Source of the DNA: JBIICS01 sp044238735 | GTDB lineage: Bacteria; Bacteroidota; Bacteroidia; UBA4408 | Direction of reading: 5' to 3' | DNA: 27,252 nt | NCBI GenBank assembly: GCA_044238735.1 | Contig: JBIICS010000025.1 | Span: forward strand, 1 to 27,252 | In this document: piece after piece, positions 8,204-15,075 of the stretch | Numbering within the stretch: the first letter of the stretch is position 1 | Layout: each line of letters begins with the position of its first letter | The notes under the pieces: model-generated | Told to the model about the DNA's origin: nothing | The model's database searches: none | What the model saw: only the letters and a program-made list of their open reading frames with translations | Program-made: the position numbers and the translations under genes

Positions 8204-8965
8204 CTATTTTTCACAAACTGCAAATAAATCAAAACAATTTTCGTCAGCCTGTTCTAAATAAAAATTTTGAGCTGAAATTTCATTTACCAGTCCTCCATTT
8301 TCCTTTTGAAGTTTTAATCTGTTCATTCTATTGGCAATGTCATACGGTATTCTTAAAACAGATCGGGGCAGCAAGTATTGTAAATTAAAAACATCAAAAC
8401 GGGTAAATTTTTTAACAGAAGCCTTATTTTGTTCAAAATATTCCATTGCCTTTTTATCACCAAAAATTCCTTTAAGTTCAACCTTAGAAAAATATTTTTT
8501 TAGTTTTGCTTCTAATTCCTGCCAGGTATATTCCCTTACGTGATAAGGGTTACGGGTTAACGACATTTTTATGTTTGGCGTTGTAAGAACCAATTTTGCC
8601 CCTGGTTTTAAAACCCTGTGTATCTCTTTTATAAAAAGATTATCGTCATCTATATGTTCAATTACCTGAAAGGAAACCGCAACATCATAGGTGTTATCCA
8701 TCAAGCCTTTAAATGGCGGAACATTCATCTGTTTAAACTCTATTCCAGCGAGGTTTTCTTTGTTTAAGGCTTCAAACTTATCTAATGCTGTATATTGATT
8801 TGCTTGCGGTCTTAACATTTTAGAGCCATATCCCTCACCACACCCAACCTCTAGGGCATGTCCCTTAATAAAAGTCAACGCTTGCTCGTAAGCATATATA
8901 TGCCGTTGAACTATCGGATTGTCTGAGGTGCTTTTTTCGTTTGAGCGTTCTGCCGTGTATAACAT
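8204..8965 (-). CDS. Class I SAM-dependent methyltransferase
   Basis: The 253-residue protein has the SAM-binding motif I LEVGCGEGYG (38-47), an acidic residue for the ribose hydroxyls (Asp62), and motifs DVAVSFQVIEHI (94-105) and LKPGAKLVLTTPN typical of UbiE/Methyltransf_11 enzymes. The acceptor substrate cannot be told. The C-terminal 80 residues are less conserved and may set specificity. The gene starts 2 nt after the M23 gene stops, so the pair is translationally linked. The regulator gene follows 59 nt later. Membership in a run with envelope proteins suggests a cell-wall, lipid or glycan substrate, but that is inference only. Confidence 0.85.
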   Translation of the reverse strand: MLYTAERSNEKSTSDNPIVQRHIYAYEQALTFIKGHALEVGCGEGYGSKMLRPQANQYTALDKFEALNKENLAGIEFKQMNVPPFKGLMDNTYDVAVSFQVIEHIDDDNLFIKEIHRVLKPGAKLVLTTPNIKMSLTRNPYHVREYTWQELEAKLKKYFSKVELKGIFGDKKAMEYFEQNKASVKKFTRFDVFNLQYLLPRSVLRIPYDIANRMNRLKLQKENGGLVNEISAQNFYLEQADENCFDLFAVCEK

Positions 8966-8967
8966 AA

Positions 8968-9849
8968 TTAAAAATTAATATAATCCTGAGGGTTTACGGG
9001 CGTTCCGTTGTACCACAATTCAAAATGCAAATGAGGACCCGATGTTAGCTCCCCCGAATTTCCTACAATAGCAACAGGGTCGCCCGCCGATACACGATCG
9101 CCCTCTTTTTTAAGTAAGGCCGAATTGTGTTTATACACCGAAATTAAATTATTACTGTGTTGGATTTGTAGGGTATGTCCGGTTTTTGCCGACCATTGAG
9201 AAAAAATAACCGTACCATCTAAAACCACCTTTACGGCTTCGTCTTTTTGGGCTGCAACATCAACGCCATAATGGTTTTCACGCTCATTAAAAGACGATGT
9301 AACCATCCCCTTTATTGGTACAAAAAAGAAAAAGCTACTAATATCATTTCTATTATTTGCATTCTCGCTAACTTTAAGCGAATAGCTTTTTTCCTGGTCC
9401 TCAATCTCCTCCCTAAAAGCCAGATCCTGTTCGCTCGGCTTACTACTAATATTTAAATATTTATTGGTGGTATCTTTAGGGTTTGCCGATTTATCAGCAT
9501 TAATATTGCCATTAATAACATTCTTTATGTTTAGAATATATGTATCTTTTAACTGCGATTCTCTTTCAAGCGAATCAGCCTTAAGTGTTAAATTTAAAAG
9601 GTTTCTACGCATGTTTACATCGGCATATCCGGGAATGTATTCTCGTAATGGCGTAAATGCTATTATATAAATGGTAGAAGTAATTAAAAATAAGGCCAAA
9701 GAACCCACCACAATAAAAACGTTTAAAGGCGAGAGTTTAAGCGATGCTTTCTCTTCAAACGTTTCATCATTTAAGATTACCAGTCTGTATTTAAGTTTTA
9801 ACTTAGATACAAGCTCCTTTCGCTTTTGTTTTCGGGTGTTTTCTTCCAT
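8968..9849 (-). CDS. Membrane-anchored M23-family peptidase, LytM type
   Basis: This 293-residue protein has a basic cytoplasmic N-terminus (1-41), one transmembrane segment (about 43-65), a helical periplasmic linker (about 75-165) and a C-terminal M23 domain. Zinc and catalytic residues are intact: His193-x3-Asp197, His241 and the HLH motif His273/His275. An active LytM-type peptidoglycan DD-endopeptidase is therefore likely, rather than a degenerate EnvC-like activator. It is the first gene of the minus-strand run that includes the MerR-B12 regulator. A cluster of TTGTTTAA repeats lies 65-105 nt upstream of its start. The promoter itself is not clear: GATATTTG on the minus strand (9868-9861) is the best -7 candidate. 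Confidence 0.9.
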   Translation of the reverse strand: MEENTRKQKRKELVSKLKLKYRLVILNDETFEEKASLKLSPLNVFIVVGSLALFLITSTIYIIAFTPLREYIPGYADVNMRRNLLNLTLKADSLERESQLKDTYILNIKNVINGNINADKSANPKDTTNKYLNISSKPSEQDLAFREEIEDQEKSYSLKVSENANNRNDISSFFFFVPIKGMVTSSFNERENHYGVDVAAQKDEAVKVVLDGTVIFSQWSAKTGHTLQIQHSNNLISVYKHNSALLKKEGDRVSAGDPVAIVGNSGELTSGPHLHFELWYNGTPVNPQDYINF

Positions 9850-9913
9850 CTAAAGGGCCTCAAATATCCGAAAAAAATATACTTTTTCCTTCACAAATAT
9901 TTATAATGGCGTT

Positions 9914-9954
9914 TTGTTTAACTTTTGTTTAATGTTTTTTTGTTTAATGTTTTT
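9914..9954. promoter_or_regulatory. Operator-like repeat cluster 1, TTGTTTAA direct repeats
   Basis: TTGTTTAATGTTTTT occurs as a perfect 15-bp tandem duplicate (9925-9939, 9940-9954). It is preceded 11 bp upstream by a third copy of the core, TTGTTTAAC (9914-9922). A partial inverted copy, TTAACAA, follows at 9954-9960. The cluster faces the M23/methyltransferase/MerR-B12 run. The 13-mer TTGTTTAATGTTT recurs exactly at 10131-10143 near the sigma-factor gene. I infer binding sites for the MerR-B12 regulator. Confidence 0.6.
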
Positions 9955-10121
9955 TAACAATTAATAAACAGGCTGGATTTTTGCGCAATATCGGATGAGA
10001 AAAGCCTCTATTTATTTAATTATATATTTGTATATCAATACTTTAATTAAAATCAAGGGTTTTCTAATTTGGTAAATATCATATCGGAAATTATACTTTT
10101 ATCGCTTTTTAATGAAAACTA

Positions 10122-10154
10122 TTTGTCGTTTTGTTTAATGTTTACATATATTTG
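10122..10154 (+). promoter_or_regulatory. Sigma-A promoter of the sigma/crt/phr operon
   Basis: The -33 element TTTG (10122-10125), a 21-nt spacer and the -7 element TATATTTG (10147-10154) match the Bacteroidota consensus fully. The predicted start is about 10159-10162, giving a leader of roughly 42 nt before the ATG at 10204. One repeat copy lies inside the spacer and three more run from the -7 box downstream, a placement suited to repression. Confidence 0.75.
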
Positions 10155-10197
10155 TTCAACATTATTGTTTAAACATTTTGTCTAACCCTTAAACAAA
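10131..10197. promoter_or_regulatory. Operator-like repeat cluster 2 over the sigma-operon promoter
   Basis: One exact TTGTTTAATGTTT (10131-10143) sits between the -33 and -7 boxes. After 8 nt come three exactly abutting 13-bp repeats: TTGTTCAACATTA (10152-10164), TTGTTTAAACATT (10165-10177) and TTGTCTAACCCTT (10178-10190). An inverted core, TTAAACAAA, closes the cluster at 10189-10197. The shared core is TTGTYYAA. The middle repeat contains a perfect palindrome, TGTTTAAACA (10166-10175). Constant 13-bp phasing and promoter overlap argue for a multimeric repressor. Confidence 0.65.
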
Positions 10198-10203
10198 GTA
10201 ATC

Positions 10204-10707
10204 ATGTCAACGATAGAATTTAACAAATTATTAGTAGAATACCGCAACCCGCTAAAGTATTTTGCCTTAAGTTTAACAAACGATTCGGACGATGCTCAGG
10301 ATCTTTTACAAGACACTATGTATAAAGCATTACTTTATCGTGAGAAATTTTCGGAATCTACCAATTTAAAAGCGTGGTTATACACCATCATGAAAAATAC
10401 TTTTATTAACAATTATCGTCGTTCCAAAAAAACTAACGAGATAATGGAGTCTACAAAAGAAATCATGATGAGTAATATTCGCTCAAACAAAAGTTTCGAA
10501 TCACCCGAAGCATTAATCTCACAAAAAGACATTAAAAAAGAAATTGATGGTTTGGAGAATGATTTCAAAATTCCTTTTCAACGCTTTTTTGATGGATACA
10601 AGTATAAAGAAATTGCTGATGAAATGGACTTGCCGATTGGCACCATTAAAAGCAGGATCTTCTTAGCCAGAAAAAAACTAAGCAGTCAGCTAAAAGATTT
10701 TAGATAA
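10204..10707 (+). CDS. ECF-family RNA polymerase sigma factor
   Basis: The 167-residue protein has sigma region 2 (about 5-75, with SDDAQDLLQDTMYKAL in the core-binding helix and LKAWLYTIMKNTFINNYRR in the -10 recognition helix). Region 4 (about 112-163) carries the helix-turn-helix YKEIADEMDLPIGTIKSRIFLARKKL. Region 3 is absent, as in all ECF factors. No anti-sigma gene is adjacent; crtI starts 14 nt downstream. Position at the head of a carotenoid/photolyase operon and divergent from a MerR-B12 gene parallels LitS beside LitR in Streptomyces. I infer that it relays the light signal to genes elsewhere in the genome. Confidence 0.92.
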   Translation: MSTIEFNKLLVEYRNPLKYFALSLTNDSDDAQDLLQDTMYKALLYREKFSESTNLKAWLYTIMKNTFINNYRRSKKTNEIMESTKEIMMSNIRSNKSFESPEALISQKDIKKEIDGLENDFKIPFQRFFDGYKYKEIADEMDLPIGTIKSRIFLARKKLSSQLKDFR

Positions 10708-10721
10708 AATTTAATTATAGA

Positions 10722-12194
10722 ATGAAGAAGGTTTATGTAATAGGATCAGGTTTTGCAGGATTAAGTGCCGCTACCATGTTGGCTGCCAAAGGGTATGATG
10801 TTACCGTATTGGAAAAAAACAATACCTACGGAGGTAGGGGCAGAAAATTTGAAGAAGACGGCTTTGTGTTTGATATGGGCCCCAGCTGGTATTGGATGCC
10901 CGAAGTATTTGAAAAGTATTTTAATCTTTTTGGTAAAAGTACGTCCGATTATTACGAATTAATTCGCCTTAATCCTTCTTACAAAGTTTTTTATGGCAAA
11001 GATGATGCGATAGAGCTACCCGGCGACTTAAATGAGCTTTATAATTTATTTGATAAAATTGAGGCCGGATCGGGCTTAAAATTGAAGGCCTTTTTAGAAG
11101 AAGCCAAATATAAATACGAAGTAGGTATTAATAATCTTGTTTATAAACCCGGGCAAGAAATAAGTGAACTAATAGATAAAGATCTTATTAAAGGTTTGTT
11201 TAAGTTAGATGTATTTAAATCGATTAGTAAGCACATTAAAGAGAGGTTTAAAAATCCTAAGCTTGTTCAATTACTTGAATTCCCCGTTTTATTTCTGGGG
11301 GCTACACCTGCCGACACTCCTGCTTTATACAGCCTTATGAATTATGCCGACATGGCATTGGGAACCTGGTATCCAAAGGGCGGTATGCACAAGATAGGTG
11401 AGGCTATGTATAAACTTGCGGTGGAGAGGGGAGTTAAATTTAAATTTAACAGCCCGGTTCTACACATCAAAAATTTAAGTGAAAATCTTTGCGAAATTAA
11501 AACTTCTAACGGTTTGTATACTGCCGATATAATAGTTGGAGCAGCTGATTACAATCATATTGAGCAAGTGCTACTCGAAGAAAAAGATCGTAACTATTCC
11601 GTTAATTATTGGAACAAACGCGTAATGGCGCCCTCCTCCCTTATCTTTTATTTGGGAGTAAATAAAAAACTAAATCACTTACTGCATCATAATTTATTTT
11701 TCGATCAGGATTTTGGTTTACACTCCAACGAAATATATAAGAATCCACAATGGCCCAGCAATCCTTTATTTTACGCTTGCCTAACTTCTAAAACAGATTC
11801 AGGTGTTGCTCCTGCTGGTCACGAAAATTTATTTATCCTTATTCCGGTTGCGCCAGGTTTAACCGACACTAACGAAACAAGAGAAAGGTATTTCCAGTTA
11901 ATTATGAAGAGACTGGAATATCTTACCGGTGAGGAAATTGAAAAGCACATCGTATATAAACGCTCTTATGCCCATAACAACTTTATAAGCGATTATAACT
12001 CTTTTAAAGGTAATGCTTACGGCCTAGCAAACACGCTTATGCAAACCGCACATTTAAAACCCTCCATAAGAAGTAAAAAAATAAACAACCTGTTTTTTAC
12101 AGGACAACTTACCGTTCCCGGGCCCGGTGTTCCACCCGCCATAATATCCGGACAAGTAGTTGCAAAAGAAATAGAAAAAGAATTTAAAAATTAA
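10722..12194 (+). CDS. crtI: Phytoene desaturase, CrtI family
   Basis: CrtI is an FAD-dependent desaturase that converts colourless phytoene to coloured lycopene or a related polyene at the membrane. The N-terminal Rossmann motif is GSGFAG (8-13), with Glu31 as the expected ribose-binding residue and GGRGR (37-41). The C-terminal FAD motif is FFTGQLTVPGPGVPPAIISGQ (about 458-478), a variant of the CrtI signature. Length 490 residues is normal. Related desaturases and ketolases exist in the family, but the immediate neighbour crtB makes phytoene the likely substrate. It lies 14 nt after the sigma gene and 6 nt before crtB. Confidence 0.92.
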   Translation: MKKVYVIGSGFAGLSAATMLAAKGYDVTVLEKNNTYGGRGRKFEEDGFVFDMGPSWYWMPEVFEKYFNLFGKSTSDYYELIRLNPSYKVFYGKDDAIELPGDLNELYNLFDKIEAGSGLKLKAFLEEAKYKYEVGINNLVYKPGQEISELIDKDLIKGLFKLDVFKSISKHIKERFKNPKLVQLLEFPVLFLGATPADTPALYSLMNYADMALGTWYPKGGMHKIGEAMYKLAVERGVKFKFNSPVLHIKNLSENLCEIKTSNGLYTADIIVGAADYNHIEQVLLEEKDRNYSVNYWNKRVMAPSSLIFYLGVNKKLNHLLHHNLFFDQDFGLHSNEIYKNPQWPSNPLFYACLTSKTDSGVAPAGHENLFILIPVAPGLTDTNETRERYFQLIMKRLEYLTGEEIEKHIVYKRSYAHNNFISDYNSFKGNAYGLANTLMQTAHLKPSIRSKKINNLFFTGQLTVPGPGVPPAIISGQVVAKEIEKEFKN

Positions 12195-12200
12195 TCCGTC

Positions 12201-13034
12201 ATGACATTATTTGATCAAGTTTCAACCGAATGCAGTAAAATAACTACCAACAAATACAGTACTTCTTTTTCTCTTGGGATTAGGTTGCTTGGTAAAAATC
12301 TTCGCGAACCGGTATATTCCATATATGGATTTGTTCGTTTTGCAGATGAGATTGTGGATACATTCCATGACTATAACAAACGCAAATTATTAGATCAGTT
12401 TAAAAAAGACACCATAAGTGCCATAAACGACGGCATCAGTTTAAATCCTATTCTACACAGTTTTCAATTAGTTGTAAATAAATACAACATCGATTTCGAA
12501 TTAATTGAATGTTTCTTAAACAGTATGGAAATGGATTTACAAGATCAATCATACAACAAAGGTTTGTACGAGAAATATATTTTAGGTTCCGCAGAAGTTG
12601 TAGGATTAATGTGTTTACAGGTTTTTACCAATGGCGATAAAAATGAATATGAAAGACTAAAGCCATATGCTATGGCCTTGGGCTCTGCTTTTCAAAAAAT
12701 AAACTTCTTGAGAGATCTTAAGAACGATTATTTTGAATTAGGCAGATCTTACTTTCCGGGTTTCGAATTAAATTCTTTTAATGAAAAAACAAAAGAAGAA
12801 ATAGAGAAAGATATTGAAAAGGATTTTGAAATGGGATTACAGGGCATTAAAATGCTTCCGGTTTCTTCCCGATTGGGTGTTTACGTTGCCTATGTCTATT
12901 ATAATTCTTTGTTTAAGAAAATCCGTAATAAAAAGCCACAGGAAGTTTTAGAAAGCAGAATCAGAATCCCCGATATCCAGAAATTATCTCTTCTCGTAGG
13001 CTCCTATTTTAAGCATCAACTTAACTTAATATAA
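12201..13034 (+). CDS. crtB: Phytoene synthase
   Basis: CrtB joins two geranylgeranyl diphosphates head to head to give phytoene, the first committed carotenoid step. Both aspartate-rich metal-diphosphate motifs are present: DEIVD (49-53) in YGFVRFADEIVD and DLKND (172-176) in INFLRDLKND. Length 277 residues fits the bacterial squalene/phytoene synthase family. The start, 6 nt after the crtI stop, suggests translational coupling. No GGPP synthase (crtE), cyclase (crtY) or hydroxylase (crtZ) lies in the window, so the final pigment cannot be predicted. Confidence 0.93.
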   Translation: MTLFDQVSTECSKITTNKYSTSFSLGIRLLGKNLREPVYSIYGFVRFADEIVDTFHDYNKRKLLDQFKKDTISAINDGISLNPILHSFQLVVNKYNIDFELIECFLNSMEMDLQDQSYNKGLYEKYILGSAEVVGLMCLQVFTNGDKNEYERLKPYAMALGSAFQKINFLRDLKNDYFELGRSYFPGFELNSFNEKTKEEIEKDIEKDFEMGLQGIKMLPVSSRLGVYVAYVYYNSLFKKIRNKKPQEVLESRIRIPDIQKLSLLVGSYFKHQLNLI

Positions 13035-13037
13035 ATC

Positions 13038-13526
13038 GTGCTCGCCATTTTATTAATATATATAGGATTAACCATGCAAGACGATTTGCTAGAATTTTCT
13101 CGTGTTAAGTTTAAACAAGCTTTACAAAACGAACAGGAGGCTATAGGTTTAGACAATAAGCTGCGCGACATTACCGTTCAACAGCCTCTTTTATACGCAT
13201 ACAAGGGCTCTACAAAAGTTATTCTTGCCAATCACACCATTTGGCCCTACAAGAAATTAAGTCTTGTTAAAGAAGGTTTATCTATTATAAACAGTGCGGT
13301 AGACGCTAAAAAAACAGATGCCGAAATCAGATTACTGCGCTTTAACATTGAAGATCATATACCTGATTTTTTAGGTCTTAAAACACATGTTCAGGAAGAC
13401 TATATTTTCTTAAAAACATTTATAGAAAAGAGCCACACAGATCTTAACAAAGACATTTATAACGCCCTTATTAATGCCAAACATTTGGATGCTAATCAGA
13501 AAAAAAACATTAAAAATCATATTTAA
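13038..13526 (+). CDS. Uncharacterised secreted or membrane-tethered protein in the light operon
   Basis: I do not recognise a function. The GTG at 13038 gives 162 residues with a short hydrophobic N-terminus (LAILLIYIGLT, 2-12) that could be a signal peptide or anchor. The alternative ATG at 13074 would give a 150-residue soluble protein. The rest is helical and charged, with conserved-looking stretches PLLYAYKGSTKVILANH (about 50-66), KKLSLVKEGLSIINSAV (72-88) and AEIRLLRFNIEDHIPDFLG (about 95-113). I recall similar small Bacteroidota proteins with a GYKGA/ExRFxRLxIQ pattern; none has a known role to my knowledge. The helical repeats are TPR-like in spacing. It starts 3 nt after crtB and ends 11 nt before ispH, so it is clearly part of the operon. 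Confidence 0.8.
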   Translation: MLAILLIYIGLTMQDDLLEFSRVKFKQALQNEQEAIGLDNKLRDITVQQPLLYAYKGSTKVILANHTIWPYKKLSLVKEGLSIINSAVDAKKTDAEIRLLRFNIEDHIPDFLGLKTHVQEDYIFLKTFIEKSHTDLNKDIYNALINAKHLDANQKKNIKNHI

Positions 13527-13537
13527 ATCCAACAGCC

Positions 13538-14383
13538 ATGCTTAATCTAAATATAACTATAGATCAAAAATCGGGCTTCTGCTTTGGTGTTGTTTATGCC
13601 ATACAAATGGCCGAAGAAATTTTAAACGAAAGAGGTTATCTTCATTGCCTTGGAGATATTGTACATAACGATGAAGAAATAGAGCGTTTAAAGAAGAAAG
13701 GTTTAATTACCATAAACCATGAAGAGCTTAAAGGTCTTAAAAATGAGCACGTTTTAATCAGAGCTCATGGCGAACCCCCTTCCACATACGAACAAGCTAT
13801 TTTAAACAACATCACCATTATCGATGCTACTTGTCCGGTTGTTTTGAAATTACAAAATCGCATTAAGCAATCGTATGATAAAAAAGAAAACATCTTGCTT
13901 TTTGGTAAAGACGGACATGCAGAAGTAATTGGACTTATGGGCCAGATAAATAATAACGGCATGGTTTTTCAGGATATGGAAGACTTAGAAAACGCAGAAC
14001 TGCCTCAAAACTTAACCTTATACACGCAAACTACCAAAAGCAAAAGTAAATTTAACTCCATTGCTACCGATTTAAAACAAAAAGGCTATAATGTTACCGC
14101 ACACGATACCATTTGTACTCAGGTTGCGGACCGCGATGGTGAATTACGAAAGTTCGCGACCAAATTTGATAAGGTTGTTTTTGTTGCAGGTAAGAAGTCT
14201 TCTAACGGTATGGTATTGTACAATGTATGCAAGGAGATGAACCCAAACACTTATTTTGTATCGAGCACTTCGGAGCTAAATAAAGATTGGTTTAAAGAAA
14301 ACGAAAGTATTGGCATTTGCGGAGCTACCTCAACTCCTCTTTGGCTCATGGAAAACGTGAAAGAGGTTTTAGAAAAAATTTAA
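13538..14383 (+). CDS. ispH: 4-hydroxy-3-methylbut-2-enyl diphosphate reductase IspH
   Basis: IspH is the iron-sulfur enzyme of the last MEP-pathway step, reducing HMBPP to IPP and DMAPP. Cluster ligands are visible: Cys15 in GFCFGV, Cys99 in DATCPVV and Cys193 in TICTQVADR. Substrate-binding residues His43, His77 and His127, the catalytic Glu129 (GHAEVIGL) and the TSTP loop (264-267) are also present. Length 281 residues is somewhat short of E. coli's 316. In this operon it would raise precursor supply for carotenoid. A second copy elsewhere in the genome cannot be excluded. Confidence 0.95.
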   Translation: MLNLNITIDQKSGFCFGVVYAIQMAEEILNERGYLHCLGDIVHNDEEIERLKKKGLITINHEELKGLKNEHVLIRAHGEPPSTYEQAILNNITIIDATCPVVLKLQNRIKQSYDKKENILLFGKDGHAEVIGLMGQINNNGMVFQDMEDLENAELPQNLTLYTQTTKSKSKFNSIATDLKQKGYNVTAHDTICTQVADRDGELRKFATKFDKVVFVAGKKSSNGMVLYNVCKEMNPNTYFVSSTSELNKDWFKENESIGICGATSTPLWLMENVKEVLEKI

Positions 14384-14399
14384 CTAACTTTATATTACG

Positions 14400-15071
14400 A
14401 TGAAAGACGAAAAGATTTTAATTAAGATTGAAGAAATGGGTGATCATCATGTAGCTACCTCGGTAGATACCCCCTTAAGGCCAGATGCGTTCGACTTAAA
14501 TGATGAATTAAAAATGGAACTTATTGAGAGCCATTTTAAAAGTATAATGGAAATTTTGGGCTTGGATTTAACTGATGATTCGTTAGCCGGCACTCCGCAC
14601 CGCGTTGCTAAAATGTACGTAAAAGAAATTTTTTGCGGGCTTAATCCCAAAAACAAACCTCAAATTGCCCTGTTTGAAAATAAATATAAGTACAACGAAA
14701 TGCTTATCGAGAAGGATATTACCTTCTTTTCTAATTGCGAACATCATTTTGTTCCCATTATGGGTAAAGCCCACGTGGCCTATATTTCTAACGGGCATGT
14801 AATTGGCTTATCTAAAATAAATAGAGTAGTTCAGTATTTTGCGAGAAGACCTCAGGTACAGGAAAGGATGACGGTTCAAATAGCAAACGAGCTTCGCAAG
14901 ATTCTTAAAACTGAAGATGTAGCTGTTATTATTGATGCCCAACATTTGTGCGTCTCATCAAGAGGTATTCAGGATATCAGTAGCTCTACAATAACCTCTG
15001 CTTTTCATGGAAAATTTAAAGAGGATAAAAAACGCGAGGAATTCTTAAAACTAATTTCAATTAACAAATAG
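14400..15071 (+). CDS. folE: GTP cyclohydrolase I
   Basis: FolE converts GTP to 7,8-dihydroneopterin triphosphate, the entry to folate and other pterins. Zinc ligands Cys113 and His116 (SNCEHHFVP) and Cys184 (HLCVSSRGI), plus catalytic His115 and His182, match E. coli Cys110/His113/Cys181 in spacing. GTPHRVAKM (64-72) is the usual substrate-site strand. Length is 223 residues. The first 40 residues are a variable extension. The gene sits 16 nt after ispH and 4 nt before the photolyase gene. Folate (methenyl-THF) is the antenna pigment of many photolyases, so co-expression is sensible. folE also occurs in LitR-type light regulons of other phyla. Confidence 0.95.
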   Translation: MKDEKILIKIEEMGDHHVATSVDTPLRPDAFDLNDELKMELIESHFKSIMEILGLDLTDDSLAGTPHRVAKMYVKEIFCGLNPKNKPQIALFENKYKYNEMLIEKDITFFSNCEHHFVPIMGKAHVAYISNGHVIGLSKINRVVQYFARRPQVQERMTVQIANELRKILKTEDVAVIIDAQHLCVSSRGIQDISSSTITSAFHGKFKEDKKREEFLKLISINK

Positions 15072-15075
15072 TTTC

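Noticed and set aside
10023..10030. A second exact TATATTTG upstream of the sigma gene
   Set aside because: No TTTG or TTG lies 19-22 nt upstream, and such boxes arise by chance in AT-rich DNA. The box at 10147 has a full partner.
9914..10197. Repeated units considered as a CRISPR array or phase-variable tract
   Set aside because: The units are 11-15 bp with no spacers of uniform length, and they lie outside coding sequence in promoter positions. Operator sites fit better.
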